From Lachnospiraceae bacterium (GTDB lineage: Bacteria > Bacillota > Clostridia > Lachnospirales > Lachnospiraceae), in assembly GCA_024682075.1 (NCBI GenBank), contig JAIKZQ010000006.1, positions 124,001 to 188,000 of the forward strand: a stretch of 64,000 bases of DNA, read 5' to 3'. This document shows, piece after piece, positions 9,812 through 18,801 of this stretch; the stretch's first letter is position 1; each line of letters begins with the position of its first letter. A program made the position numbers and the translations under genes. The notes beneath the pieces were generated by a model. The model was not told where the DNA came from, searched no databases, and saw nothing but the letters and a program-made list of their open reading frames with translations.

Positions 9812-10723
9812 TTGAGTGGTTTTGAAAACAAATTTCGCAAATTCGTCGTTCCGAATCTGACCATGTGGCTCATCATAGGATATGCCATTGGATATATCAT
9901 TCAGATGGTCAACGACTCGTTCCTGTATTATCTTGCCCTTGATCCGTACAAGATCATCCACGGCCAGATATGGAGGCTTGTTACCTGGCTCATCATTCCT
10001 CCGAATGAGAGCAATATCCTGTTCGTCATCCTGATGCTCTGGTGCTGCTATTCGATAGGAACAATACTTGAAAGAACCTGGGGAACGTATAAATATAACC
10101 TGTTCATATTCACAGGCGTTTTCCTGACGATCCTTTTTTCCTTCGCATATCTTGCTTTCCTGTTCCTGACCGAAGGTGCGGCCGTGGTGCAGGCATACGA
10201 GGACGGAGCATATCTTTTCAGCGGATATGTATGGTTTGCGTTCAGCACATATTACATCAACGTGTCTATCTATCTTGTCTTTGCCATGACCTATCCTAAT
10301 GATGTGGTGAGGCTGTATTTCCTGATCCCCATCAAGATGAAGTGGCTGGGCATCATCGATATCGTCTACATGGGATATCTTCTCATCGTCGGCGGACCTT
10401 ATACCAGGTTCGCGGTCCTCGCGGCCGTATTTAACTGTCTGATCTTCTATGTGGCGAACATTAAGGGCATCGCTCTGTCTCCCAAGCAGATACATCGTCA
10501 CAATCAGTTCAACAGGAGCTATAAGCAGGGACAGAACTCCGGTTATAAACAGACCGGATTTCAGTCGGGCGGACAGGTACAGAAGATGGCAAGACATAAA
10601 TGCGCGATATGCGGCAAGACGGACCTGACCGATCCCGACATGATGTTCAGATACTGTTCCAAATGCAACGGCAATTACGAATACTGTCAGGTGCACCTGT
10701 TCCAGCATTCGCATGTGAGATGA
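9812..10723 (+). CDS. Rhomboid-like membrane protein with C-terminal zinc-ribbon-like motif
   Basis: A 303-residue integral membrane protein with about six hydrophobic segments (residues 15-215). It has a rhomboid/Derlin-like GQIWRLVTW motif, but neither the GxSG serine motif nor the catalytic histidine is visible, so it is probably a non-proteolytic pseudo-rhomboid. Residues 215-262 form a basic, Gln-rich linker. Residues 266-300 have CAIC, CSKC and CQVH spaced as in a zinc ribbon. The start is TTG, chosen because AAGGAG lies 9 bases upstream and no ATG fits. The gene lies directly downstream of a hairpin repeat. The function is unknown. Confidence 0.7.
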   Translation: MSGFENKFRKFVVPNLTMWLIIGYAIGYIIQMVNDSFLYYLALDPYKIIHGQIWRLVTWLIIPPNESNILFVILMLWCCYSIGTILERTWGTYKYNLFIFTGVFLTILFSFAYLAFLFLTEGAAVVQAYEDGAYLFSGYVWFAFSTYYINVSIYLVFAMTYPNDVVRLYFLIPIKMKWLGIIDIVYMGYLLIVGGPYTRFAVLAAVFNCLIFYVANIKGIALSPKQIHRHNQFNRSYKQGQNSGYKQTGFQSGGQVQKMARHKCAICGKTDLTDPDMMFRYCSKCNGNYEYCQVHLFQHSHVR

Positions 10724-10785
10724 CGGCATCATCTCTTTGAAAAAGAAGGAAAGAAAAGCCTGCAGACTCGCGGGCAGGGTTAGAA

Positions 10786-11604
10786 ATGGATAAAGAAGTA
10801 CTTTTCGGAAAGACGCTTGAGGAACTGAAAAGAAAAGCGGCTCTTCAGGGCGGATTCATAGACAAGAATGATATTCTGGGGGCACTAAAGCCTTTGGAAC
10901 TTGATGATGTAGGGACCGGGATGGTGTTTGAATACCTGAAAGGCCGCGGCATCAGATGGGAGATCGAGCTTGCAAAGAGCGGAATAGCAGCATCGGAGAT
11001 TGCCGCGGATGACGGGGTGTCTCTTTCGGATACCGAAGCGGTAATGTCCGAGTTTGCCCTTGATGAGACCGATACGGATTATCTTAAAATGTACCTTGAC
11101 GAGCTTGAAGAACTCGAGACTGTCACCGAAGGTGAAAAGAGGGCATATACCATCTCCGCAATGGCCGGTGACAAGACCGCGCAGAATAAGCTTGTGGAGA
11201 GCTATCTGAAGGATATCGCCCAGATGGCCCGCATATACACCGGGCAGGGAGTTTTCATAGAAGATCTTATAGGAGAGGGCAATGCCGCTCTCGTAAGAGG
11301 CGTCGGTATACTTGATTCACAGGAAAAGCCCGAAGACTGCGAGGGATTTCTCATGAAGCTGGCCATGGATTCCATGGAGGAACTTATCGGGGAGGCTTCC
11401 GCGGAAGATTCCAAAGCAGAACTTGTGCTGATGAAGACTAACAAAGTCTATGACAAGGCAATGGAACTTGCGGAATCGCTTGAAAGAAAGGTCAGTGTGA
11501 AGGAAGTTGCCGAGTATGCGAAGATCTCCGAAAAGGCGGTCAGGGAAGCCATGGAGATCAGCGGATACAGGATCGAGTGCATTGAGGATGAGCGTGAGCA
11601 ATGA
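10786..11604 (+). CDS. Sigma-70-like protein lacking promoter-recognition regions
   Basis: A 272-residue protein. Residues 8-60 resemble sigma region 1.1. Residues 97-130 (DYLKMYLDELEELETVTEGE) resemble region 1.2. Residues 131-175 (AGDKTAQNKLVESYLKDIAQ, then DLIGEGNAALVRGV) resemble regions 2.1-2.2. Residues 211-262 resemble a region-3 helix bundle. The aromatic and basic residues of regions 2.3/2.4 are not evident and region 4 is absent, so it should not direct ordinary promoter recognition. It might bind core RNA polymerase as a decoy or accessory factor, which is inference. Its last four bases overlap the next gene (ATGA), so the two are translationally coupled. Confidence 0.65.
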   Translation: MDKEVLFGKTLEELKRKAALQGGFIDKNDILGALKPLELDDVGTGMVFEYLKGRGIRWEIELAKSGIAASEIAADDGVSLSDTEAVMSEFALDETDTDYLKMYLDELEELETVTEGEKRAYTISAMAGDKTAQNKLVESYLKDIAQMARIYTGQGVFIEDLIGEGNAALVRGVGILDSQEKPEDCEGFLMKLAMDSMEELIGEASAEDSKAELVLMKTNKVYDKAMELAESLERKVSVKEVAEYAKISEKAVREAMEISGYRIECIEDEREQ

Positions 11605-12020
11605 CGAAACAGGTTTACGAGGATTATAAGTACTTCATTCAGGATGCCGGTTCTTTTTTCGTGGGAAGCAGATACTCGCTCAAGGAGATCACACTGTGTG
11701 AGGATATCCTGTTTAAATTTCGCAAGGTGATCGCAGAGAGCGTCATTCCTTCTTTTGACCCGGATGATACGCTGGAAACGGTCCTGTATTTCCTGAAACC
11801 GGATGACTTCGTCCTGCAGGTCTTTAAGCAGATGGGCGCAGAGGTCAGGGTCAGCATCAAAAAGAAGAAAAAGCATCTCTTCGGAGGTGAGAAGGAAAGT
11901 TATTCCACGGTATATATGAAGGTTACCGAGCTTGTGAAGATGAGCCCTGAGGAGAAGGAAGAGAAGGGGGTTCTTATCCAGGAACTTAAAGGCAGCAAGC
12001 TTGCACTTCTGACAGTATAA
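11601..12020 (+). CDS. Conserved-looking small protein of unknown function, coupled to the sigma-like gene
   Basis: A 139-residue soluble protein that I do not recognise. It is mixed alpha/beta in appearance, with a basic stretch (IKKKKKHLFGG, about residue 86) in the middle and a charged C-terminal third (MSPEEKEEKG). There is no signal peptide, membrane segment or cysteine motif. Its ATG overlaps the stop of the truncated sigma-like gene by four bases. That makes a dedicated partner of that protein the best contextual guess, though nothing in the sequence itself shows it. Confidence 0.6.
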   Translation: MTKQVYEDYKYFIQDAGSFFVGSRYSLKEITLCEDILFKFRKVIAESVIPSFDPDDTLETVLYFLKPDDFVLQVFKQMGAEVRVSIKKKKKHLFGGEKESYSTVYMKVTELVKMSPEEKEEKGVLIQELKGSKLALLTV

Positions 12021-12046
12021 AAATCTACCTTAAAAGGGGAACTGCA

Positions 12047-14962
12047 ATGGAACTTGAAAAGCTTAAGAGCTATGAAATACTTGAAAAATATGATCTTAAG
12101 GACATCGCATCGGTAGGTTACCGCATGGTGCATGTCAAGACGGGAGCGAGGATCGCACTGATCGTAAATGACGATTCCAACAAGGTTTTTTCGATCGGAT
12201 TCAGGACTCCACCCACGGATTCAACGGGTGTTGCTCATATCCTTGAACACTCCGTTCTCTGCGGATCAAAGGAATTCCCTCTTAAGGATCCTTTCGTCGA
12301 GCTGGTCAAGGGATCTCTTAACACATTCCTCAATGCAATGACATATCCGGACAAGACCGTATATCCGGTAGCCAGCACCAATGCATCCGATTTCAGGAAT
12401 CTGATGCATGTTTATCTTGATGCTGTTTTTTATCCCAATGTTTATAAGAATGAGAGCATTTTCCGTCAGGAAGGCTGGCATTATGAGTATGACGATGAGG
12501 GAAAGCTCATCATAAACGGCGTTGTATATAACGAGATGAAGGGTGCAAGGTCTTCTGCCGAGGACATCATATCGGCAGAGTCCATGTTTTCTCTTTTCCC
12601 GGATACATCTTACGGCGTTGAATCCGGAGGTGATCCCGATTACATCCCCACACTGACTTATGAGCAGTTCCTCGAGTTCCACAGGAAGTATTATCATCCT
12701 TCCAACAGCTATATCTATCTGTACGGAAACGGCAACATGGCTGAGGATCTTGATTTCATAGACAGGAAGTATCTGTCGAGATTCGGCCGCCTGGAGATCG
12801 ATTCGCAGGTCAAGCTTCAGAAGCCTTTTTCACAGCCTGTAAAGGTCATGAAGAAATGTCCCGTCGCACAGGGTGAGAATGCCGATGAGAACACATATTT
12901 CAGCGTAAACTTTGCGCTTGACGGCGAGATCGATGCCAAGACAAGGATCGCTTTTGACGTGATGGACTACGCACTTGTTTCCCATCCGGGTGCTCCTCTT
13001 CGGAAGATACTGATCGATCAGGGCGTCGTAAGCGATGTGTACAGCAGATTTGAGACATCCGTCAGACAGCCTTTCTACTCGATAACAGGAAAAGGCGCTC
13101 CGATGAGCATGGAGACAAGATTCGGCCAGATCGTGACCGAGACCATCGAGACCACCGCAAGGAAGGGCTTCGACAGGCAGGCTTTGAGAGCTGCGATTGA
13201 TTCCGGAGAGTTCAGATACAGGGAAGCCGATTACGGAAGATATCCCAAAGGACTGATGTACGGTCTCAACATGTATGATTCCTGGCTTTATGACGACACC
13301 AAGGTGTTCGATTACATTGAAGCCGATGATGCTTATGATTTCCTCAGGGAGAATATCGATACCGGATATTTCGAAAAGCTTGCAAGAAAGTATCTCATAG
13401 GCAATAAGCACAAGAGTTATGTATCTGTCCGTCCTACAGAGGGAGAACTCGAGAATAAGGAAGAAGAGCTTCGCAAGAAACTCGACAAGATCCAGGAAAG
13501 ACTGACTCCCCAGGATAAGAAAAACATTGATCTGATCAACGAGGGACTTGAAAAGTTCCGCGACACTCCCGATTCGGAGGCTGCGATCAGATCCCTTCCC
13601 ATGCTTACAAGAGCTGACCTGACACGTGAGGCTGAGCCGCTTACCAATGAGGTCTCTGACGCAGACGGCATCACATTCCTGTATCACGAAGTTGATACGA
13701 GGAAGATAGGTTATCTGCGTCTTGCTTTTAAACTGGATGAGGTAGGAACCGAATACATTCCGTATGTCGGCATTCTTCGTGATCTTCTCAGCATGGTCGA
13801 TACCGATGCTCATGATTATGAGGAACTCAGTCCTCTCATCGATCTGCAGATGGGCGGTTTCTCGGTTGCAACAGAGGAATATTCTTTCCTGCACGATCCT
13901 GAGAATTTCACGCCTACATTTGAGGTGAAGGGCAAATTCTTTAACGAAAGAGCAGAGGAAGCTTTTGACCTGTTCAAGGAGATTCTTCTCGGATCGCGCT
14001 TTAACGATCTTAAGAGGATCAAAGATGTCCTGATAGAGGTAAAGAGCGGCATTCAGTCCTCAATGCTCGCCGGCGGACATACCGTTGCTGCCGGAAGAGC
14101 GCTTGCATCCGTTTCCAGGCAGGCTGCTTATCATGATCTTATTCAGGGACTGTCCTATTACAGGTTCATATCTTCGATAATAGCTGATTTCGATGCTCAG
14201 GCAGGAAATGTCCAGGAATGCCTTAAATATGTCCTGGGGCTTATCCTCAGGCCCGAGAACCTGATCGCCGACTTTACCGGAGACAGGGAAGAAGCAGAGA
14301 AGTTCAAGGAAAGGATCGCTGATTTCAAGAAGGATCTGTTTACCGAAAAGCATCGTCCTCCCAGGAAAAATCTGGAGCTTCTAAGGAAAAACGAGGGTCT
14401 TACCACCTCGGGACAGGTCGTGTATGTATGCAGGGCCGGCAAGTACAACAGGCACGGTCTTGAATATACCGCAGCTCTCAGAGTCCTGAAGGTGTACCTG
14501 GGATATAACTATCTCTGGGTCAACGTAAGGGTCAAGGGCGGAGCATATGGCGTCATGAACAGCTTCGGACTGAATGGAAATGCATTTTTTGTTTCATATC
14601 GTGACCCGAACCTGACCAAAACCGTCGATGTATATGAAGGGGCAGAAAAAGACGTTGCCGCCTTCGATGCAGACGAAAGAGGCATGACCCAGCTGATCAT
14701 AGGTGCCGTGAGCGATCTCGATGTTCCACTCACCCCTGCTTCAAGAGGATCAAGAAGCTATGCGGCATATATCACGGGAACGACATTTGAGGATATCCAG
14801 AGACACAGGAACCAGGTTCTTGACTGCACTCAGGCAGATATCAGAAAATGTGCCGAATACATCAGGGAATTCATGTCGGATAACAAGCTCTTTGTTGTAG
14901 GAAACGAAAAGCTCATCCGTGAGAATGAGAAATTGTTCGGAACGGTTGAAAGTCTGCTGTGA
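12047..14962 (+). CDS. M16C-family zinc metallopeptidase (presequence protease/insulinase type)
   Basis: A 971-residue cytosolic peptidase with the inverted zinc motif HxxEH (HILEHSVLCGS, His64, Glu67, His68). The distal glutamate is probably Glu163 in NEMKGA. Two M16 halves are joined by the M16C-associated hinge region, and the length matches presequence-protease (PreP) homologues, which degrade short peptides in an enclosed chamber. AGGGG precedes the start. It is followed within 30 bases by a DUF4349 lipoprotein gene. Confidence 0.92.
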   Translation: MELEKLKSYEILEKYDLKDIASVGYRMVHVKTGARIALIVNDDSNKVFSIGFRTPPTDSTGVAHILEHSVLCGSKEFPLKDPFVELVKGSLNTFLNAMTYPDKTVYPVASTNASDFRNLMHVYLDAVFYPNVYKNESIFRQEGWHYEYDDEGKLIINGVVYNEMKGARSSAEDIISAESMFSLFPDTSYGVESGGDPDYIPTLTYEQFLEFHRKYYHPSNSYIYLYGNGNMAEDLDFIDRKYLSRFGRLEIDSQVKLQKPFSQPVKVMKKCPVAQGENADENTYFSVNFALDGEIDAKTRIAFDVMDYALVSHPGAPLRKILIDQGVVSDVYSRFETSVRQPFYSITGKGAPMSMETRFGQIVTETIETTARKGFDRQALRAAIDSGEFRYREADYGRYPKGLMYGLNMYDSWLYDDTKVFDYIEADDAYDFLRENIDTGYFEKLARKYLIGNKHKSYVSVRPTEGELENKEEELRKKLDKIQERLTPQDKKNIDLINEGLEKFRDTPDSEAAIRSLPMLTRADLTREAEPLTNEVSDADGITFLYHEVDTRKIGYLRLAFKLDEVGTEYIPYVGILRDLLSMVDTDAHDYEELSPLIDLQMGGFSVATEEYSFLHDPENFTPTFEVKGKFFNERAEEAFDLFKEILLGSRFNDLKRIKDVLIEVKSGIQSSMLAGGHTVAAGRALASVSRQAAYHDLIQGLSYYRFISSIIADFDAQAGNVQECLKYVLGLILRPENLIADFTGDREEAEKFKERIADFKKDLFTEKHRPPRKNLELLRKNEGLTTSGQVVYVCRAGKYNRHGLEYTAALRVLKVYLGYNYLWVNVRVKGGAYGVMNSFGLNGNAFFVSYRDPNLTKTVDVYEGAEKDVAAFDADERGMTQLIIGAVSDLDVPLTPASRGSRSYAAYITGTTFEDIQRHRNQVLDCTQADIRKCAEYIREFMSDNKLFVVGNEKLIRENEKLFGTVESLL

Positions 14963-14991
14963 CCATTAAAGGTTTAACAGGAGGGATCATT

Positions 14992-16194
14992 ATGAAAAAG
15001 AACAGGTTATTTGCAAAACTCATGATCGGTTCGGCAGTTTTTGCACTCATGCTGGGAGGATGCGGCGGAACATCTGCTTCGGATAATTACAGCGGATCTT
15101 ATGCAGCGACCAACAGCTATGAAACTGAAGCGTATGCCGGCGATTATTACTATGATGATTATGACTATGACTATGGCTATTCTGATGACCAAGCCATGGC
15201 AGAAGAAGCAGCTTATGCCGGTGACGGATCCTATGAGGCTCCCAGAAGCACGTCTTCGGCTTCAAGGCCCGAGACCGTTGATACCAGCCGCAAGCTTATC
15301 ACTACCAGCAATATTGACGTTGAGACCAAGGAATTCGACAAGCTCTTCAGTGACATTGAAGAATATGTCAGGAACGCAGGCGGATATCTCGAGTCCATCA
15401 ATACCTATAACGGAAGCCGTTATCACGGTGAGGTCGTTGAAAGATATGCAAATCTGACTGTCAGGATCCCTGCTGAGAAGCTTGATGCATTTATCGAAGA
15501 AGTCGGTAATGGCGGAAACATCACTAACCGCAGCCAGAGCGTCGAGGATGTCACTCTTACATATGTGGATATGGAAGCTCACGAAAGAACACTCAGGGAA
15601 GAAGAGGAGAGACTTACCGAGTTCCTCAGAAACGCTGAGACCGTTGAGGACATGATCTACATTGAGGACAGGCTTTCCAATATCAGATATCAGATCGAGA
15701 GCCTTGAGAGCCAGCTTCGTACCTATGATAACAGGGTTAATTATTCAACCGTTTACATGAACATCCATGAGGTTGTCGAATATACTCCCGTTGCCTATGA
15801 AGAGCCCACCACCCTTGAAAGGATGAAGGAAGGCTTCAATGATACCGTCGACAACATCAAGGAATGGTTCCAGGATTTCGCAGTATGGGTAGTTACCAAC
15901 AGCATCTACCTCATCATCTGGATCGTTCTGATCGTCGCTCTCGTAAAGTGGATCCTTTACATGGCATCCGATAAGAAATCAGCCAAGAAAGCAGCTAAAC
16001 TTGCCAAGAAGCAGCAGGCTCAGTATGAAGCTTATCAGAATACGATGAACAATCTGTCGAAGGTTGATAATGTCACCGGTACTCAGACTGCAGCTCAGCC
16101 TCAGACTGCAGCACAGCCCCAGGTCGCTGCTCCCGTTCAGAATACTGATGTGGCTCAGGCCGCTTCACAGACAGATAACACTGAAAAGAATTAA
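14992..16194 (+). CDS. DUF4349 lipoprotein
   Basis: A 400-residue exported lipoprotein: a basic N terminus, hydrophobic segment and lipobox (LMLGGC, Cys at about residue 24). These are followed by a low-complexity Tyr/Asp/Ser/Ala stretch, the DUF4349 domain (about residues 95-265, ITTSNIDVETKEF to YSTVYMNIHEV) with a coiled coil, and a C-terminal transmembrane helix (about 300-322) followed by a Lys/Ala/Gln tail. ATG at 14992 is preferred because AGGAGGG lies 7 bases upstream; an earlier GTG at 14959 overlaps the upstream stop and would give an unlikely signal peptide. The role is unknown, presumably in the cell envelope. Confidence 0.82.
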   Translation: MKKNRLFAKLMIGSAVFALMLGGCGGTSASDNYSGSYAATNSYETEAYAGDYYYDDYDYDYGYSDDQAMAEEAAYAGDGSYEAPRSTSSASRPETVDTSRKLITTSNIDVETKEFDKLFSDIEEYVRNAGGYLESINTYNGSRYHGEVVERYANLTVRIPAEKLDAFIEEVGNGGNITNRSQSVEDVTLTYVDMEAHERTLREEEERLTEFLRNAETVEDMIYIEDRLSNIRYQIESLESQLRTYDNRVNYSTVYMNIHEVVEYTPVAYEEPTTLERMKEGFNDTVDNIKEWFQDFAVWVVTNSIYLIIWIVLIVALVKWILYMASDKKSAKKAAKLAKKQQAQYEAYQNTMNNLSKVDNVTGTQTAAQPQTAAQPQVAAPVQNTDVAQAASQTDNTEKN

Positions 16195-16201
16195 AAGGCA
16201 T

Positions 16202-17098
16202 ATGTCAGAAAAAAAATCGGGATTTGTCGGCGTCATCGGCAAGGCCAACGTCGGCAAATCCACACTGGTAAATAAAATAGTAGGTCAGAAGATAGCCATC
16301 ACCTCGCCCAAGCCCCAGACTACGAGGAAAAAGGCAAGGGCTGTATTTACGGATGAGAGGGGACAGATCGTTTTCCTTGATACTCCCGGAATTCATAAGT
16401 CCAGATCCAAGCTCGGTGATTACATGATGTCCAGCGCATGGAGTACCTTTGCGGATGCGGATGTCGTGCTGTGGCTCGTTGAACCTGCAGATATTTTCAC
16501 CGAGACGGAGGAACTGATCTGCACCAAACTCGGAACCTTAGAGTGTCCCGTGATCCTGGTCATCAACAAGATCGATAAAATAAGCCCGGACAAGCTGCTC
16601 GAGTTCATTGCATCATACAGTTCCCACATGGATTTTAAGGAAGTTGTTCCCATATCCGCACTCAAGGGAAAAAATGTTGAGGATCTGGTAAGTACCGTCT
16701 TTAAATATCTTCCCGAGGGCGAGCCTTTCTACGATGAGGACACCATCACGGATCAGCCCATAAAGCAGATCGCTTCGGAGATCATAAGAGAAAAGGCTCT
16801 CATGTGCCTGGGCGAGGAGGTTCCGCACGGACTTGCCGTGGCGGTTGATTCGATGAAATATGAAGGCAATATGTATTACATCGATGCCACCATATACTGT
16901 GAGAAGGATTCTCATAAGGGCATGATCATCGGAAAGGGCGGAAGCAAGCTTAAGGAGATCGGAAGCAAAGCCAGACCTGAGATTGAGGAATTATGTGAAT
17001 CAAAGGCATATCTGAAACTTTGGGTCAAGGTCAGGAAGGATTGGAGAGATTCGGATATCCTTCTCAAGAATTTCGGCTTTGACAAGTCACAGTTATGA
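16202..17098 (+). CDS. era: GTPase Era
   Basis: A 298-residue GTPase needed for 16S rRNA maturation and 30S assembly. The G motifs are clear: GKANVGKST (G1), DTPG (G3) and NKID (G4). A C-terminal KH RNA-binding domain carries GMIIGKGGSKLKEIG. ATG at 16202 follows AAAAGG and gives the usual Era length; a longer in-frame extension to 16064 would overlap the upstream gene and is rejected. The stop overlaps the recO start (ATGA). Confidence 0.96.
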   Translation: MSEKKSGFVGVIGKANVGKSTLVNKIVGQKIAITSPKPQTTRKKARAVFTDERGQIVFLDTPGIHKSRSKLGDYMMSSAWSTFADADVVLWLVEPADIFTETEELICTKLGTLECPVILVINKIDKISPDKLLEFIASYSSHMDFKEVVPISALKGKNVEDLVSTVFKYLPEGEPFYDEDTITDQPIKQIASEIIREKALMCLGEEVPHGLAVAVDSMKYEGNMYYIDATIYCEKDSHKGMIIGKGGSKLKEIGSKARPEIEELCESKAYLKLWVKVRKDWRDSDILLKNFGFDKSQL

Positions 17099-17745
17099 AT
17101 GATTTTATAACCTGTACCGGAATGGTCCTAAGAAGCAGGCCTGCCGGTGAAAATGACAGACTCATAACACTGCTTGCAGGTACTGAAGGTAAGATGAATG
17201 TATTTGTAAGAGGCGCGAGGAAACCCTCCTCGCGCTTTGCTGCGTCTTCGGAAAGCTTTGCATTCGGCGAATTCAGGCTGAGCCACGGGCAGAGTTCATA
17301 CTATCTGAACGAGGCATCCATATCCAATTATTTTGAGGAATTCAGGAGTGATATAGAGCTTGCATCCTACGCTTCATATTTTGCCGAGATTGCTGATTAT
17401 TACTGTGTTGAGGGAGATGATGCCACACCGATGCTGGGACTTTTGTATGCATCGTTTCTGGCTCTCGGTAATCCCAATTTTTCACACAGGCTTGTAAGGT
17501 GCATCTTTGTGCTCAGGTCCATTGTGATAAACGGTGAATTTCCCGGGCTTCCTGTCGGAAGAGCATTTAACGAGGCGGTGGTCACGGCAGTTGACCGAAT
17601 AGTTAATTCCGATCTTCGGCATCTGTATACTTTTGCACTCAGGGAAGCAGCCGAGGATGAGCTTTACGGATTGACTACGGATTACGAAAAGCGGTTCATG
17701 GACAGGCATTTCAAGTCCCTCGAAGTACTTAAGGCACTCGGGTAA
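17095..17745 (+). CDS. recO: DNA repair protein RecO
   Basis: A 216-residue recombination mediator of the RecFOR pathway. The N-terminal OB-fold is recognisable (GMVLRSRPAGENDRLITLL, then KMNVFVRGARKPSSRF), followed by the helical C-terminal domain. The CxxC zinc finger of some RecO proteins is not evident, and the protein is somewhat shorter than the typical 240-250 residues. It directly overlaps era, the classic era-recO pairing, which supports the call. Confidence 0.92.
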   Translation: MNDFITCTGMVLRSRPAGENDRLITLLAGTEGKMNVFVRGARKPSSRFAASSESFAFGEFRLSHGQSSYYLNEASISNYFEEFRSDIELASYASYFAEIADYYCVEGDDATPMLGLLYASFLALGNPNFSHRLVRCIFVLRSIVINGEFPGLPVGRAFNEAVVTAVDRIVNSDLRHLYTFALREAAEDELYGLTTDYEKRFMDRHFKSLEVLKALG

Positions 17746-17754
17746 TCAAATATA

Positions 17755-17783
17755 CGAAACAGCGTAAACTTTACTCTGTTTCG
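17755..17783 (+). promoter_or_regulatory. Hairpin in the moxR leader
   Basis: A perfect 8-bp inverted repeat, CGAAACAG / CTGTTTCG, with a 13-base loop, just upstream of the GGAAAGGA Shine-Dalgarno site of the MoxR gene. There is no U-tract, so it is not a standard terminator. It could mark an RNA processing site or an operator. Confidence 0.4.
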
Positions 17784-17797
17784 GAAAGGATAATAAT

Positions 17798-18799
17798 ATG
17801 GCTTACGATACTAACCAGTCAAAAGTGACACAGGAGGAGTTCAATTTCAGCCGCGACATGATCGGCAGGCTGGCGAATTACTTCGAAAATATCGTGGTCG
17901 GACAGAAGGATCTTGAGAGATCCCTGCTCACCGCTGTCATGGCAGACGGGCATGTCCTTATCGAGTCCGTTCCCGGTCTTGCCAAGACCACTGCCGCAAA
18001 GGCTATTGCGGATGCTGTTGAGGGAGAGTTTTCGAGGATACAGTGTACTCCGGACCTTTTGCCCGGAGATATCATCGGAACACAGGTATACAACAGACAG
18101 ACTTCGCAGTTTGAAACTGTGCTCGGTCCTGTTTTTGCCAACTTCGTTCTTCTCGATGAAGTCAACAGATCTTCGGCCAAGACTCAGTCTGCAATGCTTG
18201 AGGCCATGCAGGAACATCAGGTCACGATCGGAACCCAGTCCTACAATATGCCCGAGGATGTATTCATAGTCATAGCCACCCAGAATCCCATTGAGCAGGA
18301 AGGCACATATCCTCTTTCCGAGGCGCAGACCGACAGGTTCATGATAAAAGAGGTCATCACTTATCCCATAGCGGCAGAAGAGGTTGAGATCCTGAACAGG
18401 ATAGAGAACCATGCATTTGCAAAGAGGCCTGCCGTCATGACCATTAAGGATCTGGACAGGCTTCAGGATATAACAGAGAAGGTCTATGTTGATGAGAGCA
18501 TCAAGTGGTATATCTCCGCAATAGTGACCGCCACGAGAGGCCCCGCAAGACTTCTCGGTGAGAAAACTGCCGGCTACGTGAAGATGGGAGCGAGCCCCAG
18601 AGCTTCGATAGCTTTCCTTCGGACAGCCAAGGCAACGGCTCTTCTGAACGGAAGGACTTACGTGATACCCGAGGATGTCAAGCAGATGGCACGCTCTGTG
18701 CTTCGTCACCGCATTGCACTTAACTACTCTGCACTTGCGGATAAAGTAAGCGTTGAAATGATAATTGATGCGATTGTATCTACATTGAAGGTTCCCTGA
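17798..18799 (+). CDS. MoxR-family AAA+ ATPase
   Basis: A 333-residue chaperone-like ATPase of the MoxR/RavA group. Its Walker A-like motif is SVPGLAKTTAAK (about residues 57-68) and Walker B is VLLDEVNR. Sensor region TQNPIEQEGTYPLSEAQ is characteristic of MoxR proteins, which work with DUF58 and VWA partners to load or mature client proteins. It is the first gene of a co-directional cluster (DUF58, unknown, VWA, VWA, TPR), matching the Bacteroides-aerotolerance (Bat) arrangement. GGAAAGGA precedes the ATG. Confidence 0.93.
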   Translation: MAYDTNQSKVTQEEFNFSRDMIGRLANYFENIVVGQKDLERSLLTAVMADGHVLIESVPGLAKTTAAKAIADAVEGEFSRIQCTPDLLPGDIIGTQVYNRQTSQFETVLGPVFANFVLLDEVNRSSAKTQSAMLEAMQEHQVTIGTQSYNMPEDVFIVIATQNPIEQEGTYPLSEAQTDRFMIKEVITYPIAAEEVEILNRIENHAFAKRPAVMTIKDLDRLQDITEKVYVDESIKWYISAIVTATRGPARLLGEKTAGYVKMGASPRASIAFLRTAKATALLNGRTYVIPEDVKQMARSVLRHRIALNYSALADKVSVEMIIDAIVSTLKVP

Positions 18800-18801
18800 T
18801 T

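Noticed and set aside
9776..10732. A 318-codon open frame on the minus strand opposite the rhomboid-like gene
   Set aside because: It mirrors a well-supported membrane-protein gene, has no Shine-Dalgarno site and shows no recognisable domain.
12830..13894. A 354-codon open frame on the minus strand inside the M16C peptidase gene
   Set aside because: It lies wholly opposite conserved coding sequence and has an implausible composition rich in Ile, Ser and Cys; it is a shadow frame.
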